Positions 48,295 to 57,367 of a stretch of 64,000 nt of DNA are shown here, one piece after another. This DNA is from Pseudomonas chlororaphis subsp. piscium (lineage in GTDB: Bacteria; Pseudomonadota; Gammaproteobacteria; Pseudomonadales; Pseudomonadaceae). The notes beneath the pieces are model-generated. The model was not told the origin of the DNA. It saw nothing but the letters and a program-made list of their open reading frames with translations, and did no database searches. The position numbers and the translations under genes are program-made. Each line of letters opens with the position of its first letter. Position 1 is the stretch's first letter. The stretch is taken from NCBI RefSeq assembly GCF_003850345.1, contig NZ_CP027707.1:6935001-6999000 (forward strand). The letters run 5' to 3'.

Positions 48295-48965
48295 TCAGCC
48301 TGCAATCGCTGCGTTGGGGCGCACCCGGCCAACCGCTGACGCCAGCCCTCGACCTCGAGCTGAAGCCAGGCAGCCTGACCGCCATCATCGGTGCCAACGG
48401 TTCGGGTAAAAGCAGCCTGCTGAAGGTCATCGCCGGCCTGCAAAAGCCCTTGGCCGGGAAGATCACATTGCAGGTTCCCCGACGTGGCGGCTTGTCCTTT
48501 CTGCCGCAGCAGCAATACCTGGACCGGCAATTCCCCATCACCCTGCAAGAGCTGGTGGCCGCCGGTTTCTGGGGCGATCGGCAAAGCTCGCAACAGCGGG
48601 CCGAACGCTTGCAGCAGGTGCTCGAAGACTGGTGCCTGAGCGGGAGCGGCCTGGAACAACGCCCGCTGATGGCCTTGTCCGGCGGCGAACTGCAACGCGC
48701 CCTGCTCGCCCGCCTGAGCCTCGCCGATGCCCCGCTGTTGTTGCTGGACGAACCCCACGCCGCCCTCGACGAATTGGGCCAGGCCCTGCTGTGGAAACAC
48801 ATCCACAGCTGGCAGCAGCAAGGCCGCACGCAGATCCTGGTCTGCCATGATCTCGCCGCCGTGCGTCAACATATCCCCCAGACGCTGGTGATCAAAGCCA
48901 GCGGTTGCCTGTTCGGCAGCAGCGAGGAACTGATCGTCCAGCCCCTGCGGATGCAGGTGGCCTGA
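48291..48965 (+). CDS. Zinc ABC transporter ATP-binding protein (ZnuC-like)
   Basis: A 224-residue ABC ATPase: Walker A IGANGSGKSSLLK (about 33-45), signature LSGGELQRALLAR, Walker B LLLLDEPHAALD and the H-loop VCHDLAAV. It lies in a Zur-controlled operon with a permease and a zinc-type binding protein, so it powers zinc uptake; the chromosome probably has another znuABC. The ATG overlaps folE2 by 4 bases. Confidence 0.9.
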   Translation: MISLQSLRWGAPGQPLTPALDLELKPGSLTAIIGANGSGKSSLLKVIAGLQKPLAGKITLQVPRRGGLSFLPQQQYLDRQFPITLQELVAAGFWGDRQSSQQRAERLQQVLEDWCLSGSGLEQRPLMALSGGELQRALLARLSLADAPLLLLDEPHAALDELGQALLWKHIHSWQQQGRTQILVCHDLAAVRQHIPQTLVIKASGCLFGSSEELIVQPLRMQVA

Positions 48966-49831
48966 TGCTCGTCGCCGCCCAACTCTGGCAACCCTTCCAC
49001 GAGTTCGTGTTCATGCGCCGGGCGTTGCTCGGCGGCCTGGTGCTGGCGTGCAGCACCGCGCCGCTGGGGGTGTTTCTGATCCTGCGGCGCATGAGCCTGA
49101 TCGGCGACGCCGTGGCCCACGGCATCCTCCCCGGCGCGGCGCTGGGCTTCTGGTTCGCCGGGCTGAGCCTGCCGGCGCTGACCCTCGGCGGCCTCGGTGC
49201 CGGCCTGGGCATGGCCGGCCTGGCCGCCTGGATTACCCGGCGTACTGGCTTGCGCGAGGACGCCAGCCTGGCCGCGATCTATCCGATTTCCCTGGCCAGC
49301 GGTGTGCTGATTCTCGGCCTCGCCGGCAAGCGCCTGGACCTGCTGCACCTGCTGTTCGGCTCGGCCCTGGCGGTGGATGGGCCGACCCTCGATGGCATGC
49401 TCTGGGTCTCCGGGTTCAGCCTGGTGGCCATGGCGCTGATCTACAAAGCGCTGCTGCTGGACACCCTCGACCCGCTGTTCCTCAACAGCGTCAGCCGCCT
49501 CGGCCCTCTCGCCCACGGCCTGTTCCTGACCCTGGTGGTGCTGAACCTGGTGATAGGTTTCCAGGCCATCGGCGCCTTGATGGTGGTCGGCCTGATGATG
49601 CTGCCGGCCGCCGCCTCGCGCTTCTGGAGTCGCCGTCTGCCGATGCTGATCGGCATTGCCGCGGTGCTCGGTTGCCTCTCGGTGTGGCTCGGCCTGTTGC
49701 TGTCGTTCCACTACTCGCTGCCCAGCGGCCCGGCCATTGTCCTGGTGGCGGGCGGCCTGTACCTGCTGTCCGTGGTGTTCGGTCCGGTGCACGGTCTGCT
49801 GCGCCGCCCGCCTTTGCTCACATCCCCATGA
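48965..49831 (+). CDS. Zinc ABC transporter permease (ZnuB-like)
   Basis: A 288-residue integral membrane protein of the ABC-3 family with about eight hydrophobic segments. It contains LILRRMSLIGDAVAHGILPGAALGF (about 40-64), the family signature, and GFQAIGALMVVGLMMLPAAASRFW. The start overlaps the stop of the ATPase gene by one base (TGATG). It forms the channel of the zinc importer with the neighbouring ATPase and binding protein. Confidence 0.92.
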   Translation: MLVAAQLWQPFHEFVFMRRALLGGLVLACSTAPLGVFLILRRMSLIGDAVAHGILPGAALGFWFAGLSLPALTLGGLGAGLGMAGLAAWITRRTGLREDASLAAIYPISLASGVLILGLAGKRLDLLHLLFGSALAVDGPTLDGMLWVSGFSLVAMALIYKALLLDTLDPLFLNSVSRLGPLAHGLFLTLVVLNLVIGFQAIGALMVVGLMMLPAAASRFWSRRLPMLIGIAAVLGCLSVWLGLLLSFHYSLPSGPAIVLVAGGLYLLSVVFGPVHGLLRRPPLLTSP

Positions 49832-49842
49832 GGTGTTCCCCG

Positions 49843-50727
49843 ATGCGCGCCCTACTCGTGCTCTTCAGTCTGTTGCTGCCGTTGTCGCTGTCGACTGCCC
49901 AGGCCGCGGACAAACTCGCTGTGGTCACCAGCTTCAGCATCCTCGCCGACATCACCCGACAGGTCGGCGGCGAGCACATCCAGATCACCGACATGGTCGG
50001 CCCTGACGCCGACGCCCACACCTACGAACCGACACCGGACGATGCCAAGGCCCTGCTCAAGGCCCGGCTGATCATCAAGAACGGCCTGGGTTTCGAGCCC
50101 TGGCTGGATCGCCTGGTGGCCAGTACCGGCACCCAGGCCCCGGTGATCAGCGCCAGTCGCGGAGTGATCCCGCGCTCGCTGGATGAGGACGGCGAGACCA
50201 TTCCCGACCCGCACGCCTGGCACAACCTGGCGAACGCCGAACTCTATGTGAGCAATATCACCAAGGCGCTGGTGGCCGCCGACCCGGCGAACCAGGCCGA
50301 CTACCAACGCAACAGCCAGGCCTACCTGAAACGGATCTACGCGCTGCTGGCCGAAGCCAAGGCCAAGTTCGGCGCGCTGCCGCCGGGCAATCGCAAGATC
50401 GTCACCTCCCACGACGCCTTCGGTTACCTGGGCCAGGCCTACGGCATCGACTTCATGGCCCCGCAAGGCCTGTCCACCGAACGCGAGCCCTCGGCCGCCG
50501 AAGTCGCCGCGCTGATCACCCAGATCCGCAACGCCAAGGTCAAGGCGGTGTTCATGGAGAACATCAAGGACGCGCGCCTGCTCAAGCAGATCGCCGACGA
50601 AAGCGGCGCCCATATCGGCGGCACCCTGTACTCCGACGCCCTCGCCGCCCAGGGCCCGGCCAGCACCTTCACCGGGTTGTTCGAATACAACCTGAACACC
50701 CTGTACGACGCCCTGAGCACGCCATGA
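49843..50727 (+). CDS. Zinc ABC transporter substrate-binding protein (ZnuA-like)
   Basis: A 294-residue periplasmic cluster A-I binding protein with a signal peptide (LLLPLSLSTAQA-ADKLAV). Metal-binding residues are visible in DADAHTYEPTPDDAK, DPHAWHNLANAELYV and VTSHDAFGYLGQAYG, with a final acidic ligand expected in GGTLYSDAL. It lacks the long His-rich loop of E. coli ZnuA, which is common in AztC/TroA-like members. It overlaps hisI2 by 4 bases. Confidence 0.9.
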   Translation: MRALLVLFSLLLPLSLSTAQAADKLAVVTSFSILADITRQVGGEHIQITDMVGPDADAHTYEPTPDDAKALLKARLIIKNGLGFEPWLDRLVASTGTQAPVISASRGVIPRSLDEDGETIPDPHAWHNLANAELYVSNITKALVAADPANQADYQRNSQAYLKRIYALLAEAKAKFGALPPGNRKIVTSHDAFGYLGQAYGIDFMAPQGLSTEREPSAAEVAALITQIRNAKVKAVFMENIKDARLLKQIADESGAHIGGTLYSDALAAQGPASTFTGLFEYNLNTLYDALSTP

Positions 50728-51161
50728 CCCCACGTTCCCCCCTGTCGATGCTCGACCTGGAAAGCGCGCCCCAGGGCAGCCGTTGGCCGCTCACCGCTGT
50801 GCTCGATGCCCTGCCGTGGAACGCCGACGGCCTGATCGCCGCCATCGCCCAGCAGCACGACACCCGCGAGGTGCTGATGCTGGCCTGGATGAACCGCAAG
50901 GCGCTGGCCGAGACCCTGGCCAGCGGGCAGGTCTGCTACTGGTCGCGCTCGCGCCGGCAGCTGTGGCGCAAGGGCGAAAGCTCGGGGCATCGCCAGCGTC
51001 TGCTCGAAGCGCGCCTGGACTGCGACGGCGACGCCGTCCTGTTGTTGGTGGATCAACAAGGCCCGGCCTGCCACACCGGGCGCCCCAACTGTTTCTACAA
51101 CGCCATTCGCGACGGCGCGGTGCAGGTCATAAGCACGCCGCTACAGGAAACCCCAACATGA
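50724..51161 (+). CDS. hisI2: Phosphoribosyl-AMP cyclohydrolase paralogue
   Basis: A 145-residue HisI homologue (histidine synthesis step 3). It has EVLMLAWMNRKALAETLASGQVCYWSRSRRQLWRKGESSGH and the three zinc cysteines in LDCDGDAVLL and GPACHTGRPNCFY. Since the zinc ligands are retained, the point of this second copy in a zinc-starvation operon may be a different metal or a higher affinity. It starts with ATGA overlap to the binding-protein gene. The usual hisI is expected elsewhere. Confidence 0.9.
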   Translation: MTPRSPLSMLDLESAPQGSRWPLTAVLDALPWNADGLIAAIAQQHDTREVLMLAWMNRKALAETLASGQVCYWSRSRRQLWRKGESSGHRQRLLEARLDCDGDAVLLLVDQQGPACHTGRPNCFYNAIRDGAVQVISTPLQETPT

Positions 51162-51718
51162 TTCGCAAGAACCCCTCCGGCGATCTGCCGGTCATCGCCG
51201 AGTCGGCCTACGTCGACAAGACCGCCATCATCTGCGGCAAGGTGGTGATCGGCGAGAACGTCTTCGTCGGCCCCTACGCAGTGATCCGCGCCGACGAAGT
51301 CAACGAGCATGGCGCCATGGACCCGATCATCATCGGTGCTAATTCGAACATCCAGGACGGCGTGGTGATCCACTCCAAATCCGGCGCGGCGGTGACCATC
51401 GGCGAGTTCACCTCCATTGCCCACCGCTCCATCGTCCATGGCCCGTGCACGGTCGGCGACCGGGTATTCATCGGCTTCAACAGCGTGCTGTTCAACTGCG
51501 CGGTCGGCAACGGCAGCGTGGTGCGGCACAACTCGGTGGTCGATGGCCGCGACCTGCCACAGGGCTTCTACGTGCCCTCCACCACCCGCATCGGGCCCAA
51601 CACCGACCTCTCGCAGTTCCCGCCGGTCAGCGTCAGCGCCTCGGAGTTTTCCGAGGACGTGGCGCGCACCAACGTCGATCTGGTGCGCGGTTACAAAGCC
51701 CTGCAGAACGAGTTCTGA
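51158..51718 (+). CDS. Gamma-carbonic anhydrase-like hexapeptide protein
   Basis: A 186-residue left-handed beta-helix protein. Hexapeptide repeats run from VIGENVFVGPYAVIRAD to FIGFNSVLFNCAVGNGSVV. The three histidine metal ligands of gamma-carbonic anhydrases are present (H72, H89, H94, in VVIHSK and IAHRSIVHG). Gamma enzymes can work with iron or cobalt, so it may replace zinc-dependent beta-carbonic anhydrase. It overlaps hisI2 by 4 bases. Confidence 0.87.
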   Translation: MIRKNPSGDLPVIAESAYVDKTAIICGKVVIGENVFVGPYAVIRADEVNEHGAMDPIIIGANSNIQDGVVIHSKSGAAVTIGEFTSIAHRSIVHGPCTVGDRVFIGFNSVLFNCAVGNGSVVRHNSVVDGRDLPQGFYVPSTTRIGPNTDLSQFPPVSVSASEFSEDVARTNVDLVRGYKALQNEF

Positions 51719-51720
51719 AC

Positions 51721-53058
51721 ATGAGCAGCGTGCTGATTCGCAATGCCCGGCTGGTCAATGAAGGACGCGAGTTCGACGCCGACCTGCTGGTGGACCATGG
51801 GCGCATCGTAAAGATCGCCAGCAGCATCGAAGGCGAGAACGCCCGCACCGAGATCGATGCCCAGGGCCAGTGGCTGGTGCCCGGGATGATCGACGACCAG
51901 GTGCATTTTCGCGATCCCGGCGCGCCGGAGAAAGGCAGCTTCTACAGCGAGTCGCGGGCGGCCGTGGCGGGTGGCATCACCAGTTTCATGGACATGCCCA
52001 ACACCCAGCCCGCGACCCTGACCCTGGCCGCGCTGGAGGACAAGAAGCGCCGCGCGGCTATCCACTCGGTGGCCAACTACGGCTTTCACTTCGGCGTCAG
52101 CCGCGACAACCTCGATACAGTCGCCGCCCTCGACCCCTGCCTGGTGGCCGGGGTCAAGGTGTTCATGGGCGCCTCCACCGGCAACATGCTGGTGGACGAT
52201 CCGCAGGTCCTGGAGCGGCTGTTCGCCGAGGTGCCGACCATTCTCCTGGCGCACTGCGAACACACCCCCAGCATCCAGGCCAACGAGCGGCGCATGCAGG
52301 AGCGTTTCGGCGAAGCGATTCCCGCCGTGGCCCACTCCCTGATCCGCGATGCCGAAGCCTGCTACCGCTCCTCGTCGCTGGCCGTGGATCTGGCCAAGCG
52401 GCATGGCACTCGCCTGCATGTCTTGCACCTGACCACCGCCCGTGAGCTTGCGCTGTTCGAAGACAAGCCCCTGGCGCAAAAGCGCATCACCGCCGAGGTC
52501 TGCCTTCACCATCTGCTGTTCGACGACCGTGACTACGCGCGCCTCGGGCACCTGATCAAATGCAACCCGGCGATCAAGACCCGTGCCGATCGCGACGCCC
52601 TGCGCCAGGCCCTCCTCGGCAATCGCCTGGATGTGATCGGCAGCGATCACGCGCCGCATACCTGGGCGCAGAAACAACTGCCCTACCGCCAGGCACCTGC
52701 CGGGCTGCCGCTGGTGCAACACGCCCTGCCCGCCCTGCTGGAACTGGTGGCTGACGGCGTGCTGCCCATCACCACCCTGGTGGCGAAAACCAGCCACCGG
52801 GTCGCCGACCTGTTCGCCATTCCCGACCGAGGCTACCTGCGCGAGGGTTACTGGGCCGACCTGGTGCTGATCAGGCCCGAGCCCGAAGGCCTCGCCGTGG
52901 CTCAGCAGCCAATCCTTGCCCAATGCGGCTGGACACCCTTCGCCGAACGGCGTTTTCGCCACAGCGTCGCCACCACCCTGGTGTCGGGGCAACTGGCATG
53001 GCACGCCGGGCGCCTGTACGACAACTGCCAGGGTTTGCCACTGCGCTTTACCCGCTGA
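51721..53058 (+). CDS. pyrC2: Dihydroorotase paralogue
   Basis: A 445-residue amidohydrolase that closes carbamoyl-aspartate to dihydroorotate in pyrimidine synthesis. Metal-site motifs are [23 protein letters not shown] (lysine position), [16 protein letters not shown] and [11 protein letters not shown]. It begins 3 bases after the carbonic anhydrase gene. It is the PyrC2 type linked to Zur in pseudomonads, a spare for the main enzyme. A retained HxH and Lys suggest an active enzyme. Confidence 0.93.
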   Translation: MSSVLIRNARLVNEGREFDADLLVDHGRIVKIASSIEGENARTEIDAQGQWLVPGMIDDQVHFRDPGAPEKGSFYSESRAAVAGGITSFMDMPNTQPATLTLAALEDKKRRAAIHSVANYGFHFGVSRDNLDTVAALDPCLVAGVKVFMGASTGNMLVDDPQVLERLFAEVPTILLAHCEHTPSIQANERRMQERFGEAIPAVAHSLIRDAEACYRSSSLAVDLAKRHGTRLHVLHLTTARELALFEDKPLAQKRITAEVCLHHLLFDDRDYARLGHLIKCNPAIKTRADRDALRQALLGNRLDVIGSDHAPHTWAQKQLPYRQAPAGLPLVQHALPALLELVADGVLPITTLVAKTSHRVADLFAIPDRGYLREGYWADLVLIRPEPEGLAVAQQPILAQCGWTPFAERRFRHSVATTLVSGQLAWHAGRLYDNCQGLPLRFTR

Positions 53059-53099
53059 CCCCTTTCCCTGAATCCCCCCTGAAACACCAAGGAACACCG

Positions 53100-54998
53100 A
53101 TGATTCACATCACCCTGCCCGACGGCTCACAACGTGAGTACGACCAGCCGCTTTCCGTGTACGAGGTGGCCGCGAGCATCGGCCTCGGCCTGGCCAGGGC
53201 GGCCGTCGCCGGCCGGGTGAACGATCAACTGGTGGATTGCTCCTTTATGCTCGAAGGCGATGCCCGGGTCAGCATCGTCACCGCCCGCGAGCCCGAGGGC
53301 CTGGAGATCCTGCGCCACTCCTGCGCGCATCTGCTGGCCATGGCGGTGAAGGAGTTGTACCCCTCGGCCCAGGTCACCATCGGCCCGGTGATCGAGGACG
53401 GCTTCTTTTACGATTTTGCCTACGAACGGCCTTTCACCCCCGACGACCTGCAGCGTATCGAAACCCGTATGACCCGCCTGGCCGCGACCAACCATGGGGT
53501 GCGCCGGCGCGAACTGTCCCGTGACGACGCCCTGGAATACTTCGGCAACCTCGGCGAGCACTACAAGGCCGAACTGATCCGCGACATCCCGCAAGACCAG
53601 GTGCTGTCGCTGTACCGCCAGGGCGATTTCGAAGACCTGTGCCGGGGCCCGCACGTGCCGTTCACTGGAATCCTCCAGGCGTTCAAGCTGACCAAGGTCG
53701 CCGGCGCCTACTGGCGCGGCGACGCCAACAACGCACCGCTGCAACGGATCTACGGCACCTGCTGGGCCACGCCGAAAGACCTCAAGGACTACCTGACCCG
53801 CCTGGAAGAAGCCGGCAAGCGCGACCATCGCAAGCTCGGGCAGCAACTGGATCTGTTCCACTTCGACGACTGCGCGCCGGGCTCGGTGTTCTGGCATGCC
53901 AAGGGCTGGACCCTGTTCCAGCAACTGATCGGCTACATGCGCCAGCGCCAGGACCAGGCCGGCTATCAGGAAGTGAACACCCCGGACGTGATGGACCGCA
54001 GCCTCTGGGAAACCTCCGGGCACTGGCAGAACTACCGCGACCACATGTTCAGCACCACCACCGAAGACCAGCGGGTGTTCGCCCTCAAGCCGATGAACTG
54101 CCCCGGCGCGGTGTCGATCTTCAGCCGTGGCCTGAAAAGCTACCGCGAACTGCCGCTGCGCATCGCCGAGTTCGGCAAGGTGCATCGCTACGAACCCTCA
54201 GGTGCGTTGCACGGGCTGCTACGGGTGCGCCACTTCACCCAGGACGACGCGCACATCTTCTGCACCCCGGCGCAGATGCAGGCGGAGTGCGAAAGCACCA
54301 TCGCCCTGGTGTTCGACATCTATCGCGACTTCGGCTTCCACGACGTCGCGGTCAAACTCTCCACCCGACCGGCCCATCGCATCGGCAGCGACACGCTGTG
54401 GGACCAGCTGGAAGGTGCCTTGTCCGGTGCCCTGGAAACCATGGCGATCGACCACCGGATCAACCCTGGCGAAGGCGCGTTCTACGGCCCGAAACTGGAG
54501 TTCGTGCTGCGCGACGCCATCGGCCGCGACTGGCAATGCGGCACCCTGCAGGTCGACCTCAACCTGCCGGAACGTTTCGATATCAGCTACATCGACGAGC
54601 ACGGCGAGCGCCAGCGCCCGGTGATGCTGCATCGCGCGCTGTTCGGTTCCCTGGAGCGTTTTATCGGCATCCTCATCGAGCATTACAGCGGCGCCCTGCC
54701 GTGCTGGCTGGCGCCGCGGCAAGCGGTGGTCATCACCATTAGCGAAGGCCAGGCGGACTACGCCCGGTCGGTGGCCGACACCCTGCAGCGCCAGGGCCTG
54801 CGGATCGGCGCCGACCTGCGCAACGAGAAGATCAGCTACAAGATCCGCGAGCACAGCCTGCAGAAAGTGCCGTACCTGCTGGTGGTGGGTGAGAAGGAAA
54901 AGGACGGAGGATTTGTCAGTTTGCGCAGCCGCCATGGTGAGGATCTGGGGCGGTGGGCAGTGAGCGAGGTGGTCGAGCAAATGCGCTCGGCGTTGTAG
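53100..54998 (+). CDS. thrS2: Threonyl-tRNA synthetase paralogue
   Basis: A 632-residue synthetase with full domain set: TGS (1-60), the SAD editing domain with [10 protein letters not shown] (about 74-83), the catalytic core with MNCPG, and the anticodon-binding C-terminus. The zinc ligands of ThrRS (Cys in MNCPG, His in DDAHIF, His in [10 protein letters not shown]) are all kept. AAGGAA precedes the ATG at 53100 by 7 bases. It is the last gene of the Zur operon, 41 bases after pyrC2. The main thrS is expected elsewhere. A higher zinc affinity could explain its place. Confidence 0.93.
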   Translation: MIHITLPDGSQREYDQPLSVYEVAASIGLGLARAAVAGRVNDQLVDCSFMLEGDARVSIVTAREPEGLEILRHSCAHLLAMAVKELYPSAQVTIGPVIEDGFFYDFAYERPFTPDDLQRIETRMTRLAATNHGVRRRELSRDDALEYFGNLGEHYKAELIRDIPQDQVLSLYRQGDFEDLCRGPHVPFTGILQAFKLTKVAGAYWRGDANNAPLQRIYGTCWATPKDLKDYLTRLEEAGKRDHRKLGQQLDLFHFDDCAPGSVFWHAKGWTLFQQLIGYMRQRQDQAGYQEVNTPDVMDRSLWETSGHWQNYRDHMFSTTTEDQRVFALKPMNCPGAVSIFSRGLKSYRELPLRIAEFGKVHRYEPSGALHGLLRVRHFTQDDAHIFCTPAQMQAECESTIALVFDIYRDFGFHDVAVKLSTRPAHRIGSDTLWDQLEGALSGALETMAIDHRINPGEGAFYGPKLEFVLRDAIGRDWQCGTLQVDLNLPERFDISYIDEHGERQRPVMLHRALFGSLERFIGILIEHYSGALPCWLAPRQAVVITISEGQADYARSVADTLQRQGLRIGADLRNEKISYKIREHSLQKVPYLLVVGEKEKDGGFVSLRSRHGEDLGRWAVSEVVEQMRSAL

Positions 54999-55020
54999 CA
55001 GCGGCGTCTGGACGGACGCT

Positions 55021-55128
55021 ATCGCGGGCAAGCCTCGCTCCTACAAGGCTGCGGGCGTTCATGAAAGGTATGAACGATACGCGGATGTGTAGGAGCGAGC
55101 GGGCGGCGATCCGACTTGCTCGCGATGC
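55021..55128. repeat. Pair of REP elements
   Basis: ATCGCGGGCAAGCCTCGCTC-CTACA is followed by TGTAGGAGCGAGCGGGCGGC-GATCCGACTTGCTCGCGAT, an inverted pair between the convergent thrS2 and DUF3617 genes. Confidence 0.82.
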
Positions 55129-55130
55129 TC

Positions 55131-55652
55131 TTAGGCCCTTGGTTTAACGGTCCCGCAATCCTGCCCCAGCCATACCGCGCGGGTGTCCATGCTGCCCTTC
55201 TGCTGGAAGCCGGTGGCATTGAAGGTGCCGCTGACGTTGGTGGTGAACTCACGATCGCTGAGGAATTTCGCCACGCCCGAGCCCTGGGCTTTCGGGCAGC
55301 TGAAGCGGAATTTCCACTGGTTGGAGGTGCGGTCGGTGACCTCCTGGCGGCAGCCCGATTGCGGGTCTTGCAGCGGAATGGTGTCGGACTTCACCTGCTC
55401 CGGCGTCAGGCACACGCGGATGCCCTTGCCGCCCATGGTCACGCCCTGCTTCTCCAACTGCGCCCGTTGCTCGGGGGTCAGCTGTTGTTGCAACTGGCCG
55501 AGAATCAACGACAGATCCGGCAGGCTCTGGTCATCGACTTTCATGTTGCTGGTAGTCAGTTCCCACAGGCCCGGTTGCAGCATCTGGGCCTGCGCGGCCA
55601 GCGGAAGCGAGACAACGGCAGCCATGGCCAAACCCAGTAGACGAAGCTTCAT
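55131..55652 (-). CDS. DUF3617 periplasmic protein
   Basis: A 173-residue protein with a signal peptide (LLGLAMAAVVSLPLAAQA-QMLQPG). It contains QPGLWELTTSNMKV, IRVCLTPEQVKS and SGCRQEVTD...FRFSCP, the DUF3617 pattern with conserved cysteines. The ATG at 55652 starts the signal peptide. The function is unknown; it is probably periplasmic. The gene is divergent from the palindromic element and the cls gene. Confidence 0.85.
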   Translation of the reverse strand: MKLRLLGLAMAAVVSLPLAAQAQMLQPGLWELTTSNMKVDDQSLPDLSLILGQLQQQLTPEQRAQLEKQGVTMGGKGIRVCLTPEQVKSDTIPLQDPQSGCRQEVTDRTSNQWKFRFSCPKAQGSGVAKFLSDREFTTNVSGTFNATGFQQKGSMDTRAVWLGQDCGTVKPRA

Positions 55653-55753
55653 CGAGTGACTCCTAGACAGTAGTGGCCCGTTAGACGCCAAAAATGCAGC
55701 GGCGTTGCATGGCGAATTAATTAGCGACAATCATGCTCGAACATGGTCTGTTA

Positions 55754-55893
55754 GGGTCTGCACGAAAGGTCGGCGAGCGAAGGTCAGGCAAGGCAAAAAC
55801 AGGCGAGGAAGCGGAGTGTAGAGGCCTACATGAGCATTCCGAGCCTGTTTTTAACGCAGCATGAGCGAGCGCAGCCACCTTTCGTACAGACCC
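55754..55893 (+). repeat. Palindromic MITE-like element, copy 2
   Basis: A 140-base element from TAGGGTCTGCACGAAAGGT to CCTTTCGTACAGACCC-TA, with inner AAAAACAGGC / GCCTGTTTTT arms and an apical TGTAG-AGGC-CTACA hairpin (55817-55830). It aligns over its whole length with the reverse complement of 26969-27130. It ends 33 bases before the cls ATG, as copy 1 ends 39 bases before the pycA start. Confidence 0.85.
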
Positions 55894-55926
55894 TAGGCAT
55901 TGAATCTTCAGGAGCAAGGCAGCCCC

Positions 55927-57366
55927 ATGGATTATTTTGGCCCACATATCTTCGGCTATCTGATTGCCACCCTGCACTTTCTCGGCCTGATCGCCGCCAT
56001 CCACGCAGTGTTGACCGTCAGGACCGCCCAAGGCGCCATTGCCTGGGCCCTGTCGCTGCTGTTCATGCCGTACCTGACCCTTGTTCCCTATCTGGTATTC
56101 GGCCGCAGCACCTTCGACGCCTATATCAAGGCCCGGCGCCAGGCCAACGTGGAAATGCGCAAGGCGATCAACGAGCTGAACTGGCGCCCCTGGATCGAGG
56201 AAGCCCTGAGCGCCCGCGCCTCGGCCGCCTACACTTCGCTGCGGGCCATGCCCAAGCTGGGTCGCATGCCTTGCCTGGCCAGCAACCATGTACGGCTGCT
56301 GGTCAATGGCGATGCCACCTTCGCCGCAATTTTCGCCGCCATCGAACGCGCTCGCACAACAGTGCTGATCCAGTTCTTCATCATCCACGACGACGACCTT
56401 GGCCGGCGCCTGCAAAGCCTGCTGCTGAAAAAGGCTAGCGAAGGCGTGGCGATCCACCTGCTCTACGACCGCATCGGCAGCCATTCCCTGCCCCACTCCT
56501 ATGTGCAGCCACTGCGCGATGCCGGCATCCAGGTGCATGCCTTCGCCACCCGCAGTGGCTGGCTCAATCGCTTCCAGATCAACTTCCGCAACCACCGCAA
56601 GATTGTGGTGGTGGATGGCCTGCTGGGGTTTGTCGGCGGGCATAACGTCGGCGACGAATACCTGGGTAAAAAGCCGCCCCTGTCGCCCTGGCGCGACACT
56701 CATGTGTCCGTCAGTGGCCCGGTGGTAGCCTGCCTGCAGGAGTCTTTCGCCGAAGACTGGTTCTGGGCCTCGCGGCAATTGCCGCCGCTGATCCTGCCCG
56801 ACACCTACCCCGACGATGGCGTGCTGTGCCAGGTGCTGGCCAGCGGCCCGGCGGACCCTTATGAAACCTGCTCGCTGTTCTTCGTCGAAGCCATCCACGC
56901 GGCGACCGAACGGATATGGATCACCAGCCCCTATTTCGTCCCCGACGAAGCAGTGTTTTCCGCCCTGCGCCTGGCCGTCCTGCGCGGGGTGGACGTGCGG
57001 ATCCTGCTGCCGTCGCGCGCGGACCATAGGATCGTCTACGCCGCGTCCAGCCTGTACGCCTTCGAAGCGGTACGCGCCGGCGTGCGGGTGTTCCGTTATC
57101 AGCCAGGTTTCCTGCACCAGAAAGTGGTGCTGATCGACAGCGAAATCAGCGCGATCGGCAGTGCTAACCTGGACAACCGCTCGTTCCGCCTGAATTTCGA
57201 GGTGATGCTACTGACCGTGGATGAAGCCTTCGCCAGCGAGGTGGAACAGATGCTCAACCTCGACTTCGAGCGCTCGCGCGAAATCGCCAAAGAAGAAAGC
57301 CGGGAAACCCACCGCCTGCAACAGCTTGGCATGCGGGTCGCCCGGCTTATTTCACCGATTCTTTAG
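55927..57366 (+). CDS. cls: Cardiolipin synthase A
   Basis: A 479-residue phospholipase-D-family enzyme that joins two phosphatidylglycerols to cardiolipin in the inner membrane. Two N-terminal membrane segments ([23 protein letters not shown] and [22 protein letters not shown]) are followed by two HKD motifs: HRKIVVVDG (about 219-227) and HQKVVLID (about 398-405) with [10 protein letters not shown]. The ATG at 55927 follows a palindromic repeat element; AGGAGCAAG stands 10 bases upstream. It is convergent with the Cfa gene one base away. Confidence 0.95.
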   Translation: MDYFGPHIFGYLIATLHFLGLIAAIHAVLTVRTAQGAIAWALSLLFMPYLTLVPYLVFGRSTFDAYIKARRQANVEMRKAINELNWRPWIEEALSARASAAYTSLRAMPKLGRMPCLASNHVRLLVNGDATFAAIFAAIERARTTVLIQFFIIHDDDLGRRLQSLLLKKASEGVAIHLLYDRIGSHSLPHSYVQPLRDAGIQVHAFATRSGWLNRFQINFRNHRKIVVVDGLLGFVGGHNVGDEYLGKKPPLSPWRDTHVSVSGPVVACLQESFAEDWFWASRQLPPLILPDTYPDDGVLCQVLASGPADPYETCSLFFVEAIHAATERIWITSPYFVPDEAVFSALRLAVLRGVDVRILLPSRADHRIVYAASSLYAFEAVRAGVRVFRYQPGFLHQKVVLIDSEISAIGSANLDNRSFRLNFEVMLLTVDEAFASEVEQMLNLDFERSREIAKEESRETHRLQQLGMRVARLISPIL

Positions 57367-57367
57367 C

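Noticed and set aside
55817..55830. The palindromic element as a simple transcription terminator for the DUF3617 or cls region
   Set aside because: Although it has T-rich arms, it lies upstream of both divergent genes, and the same element is found upstream of pycA, so a terminator role does not explain its placement.
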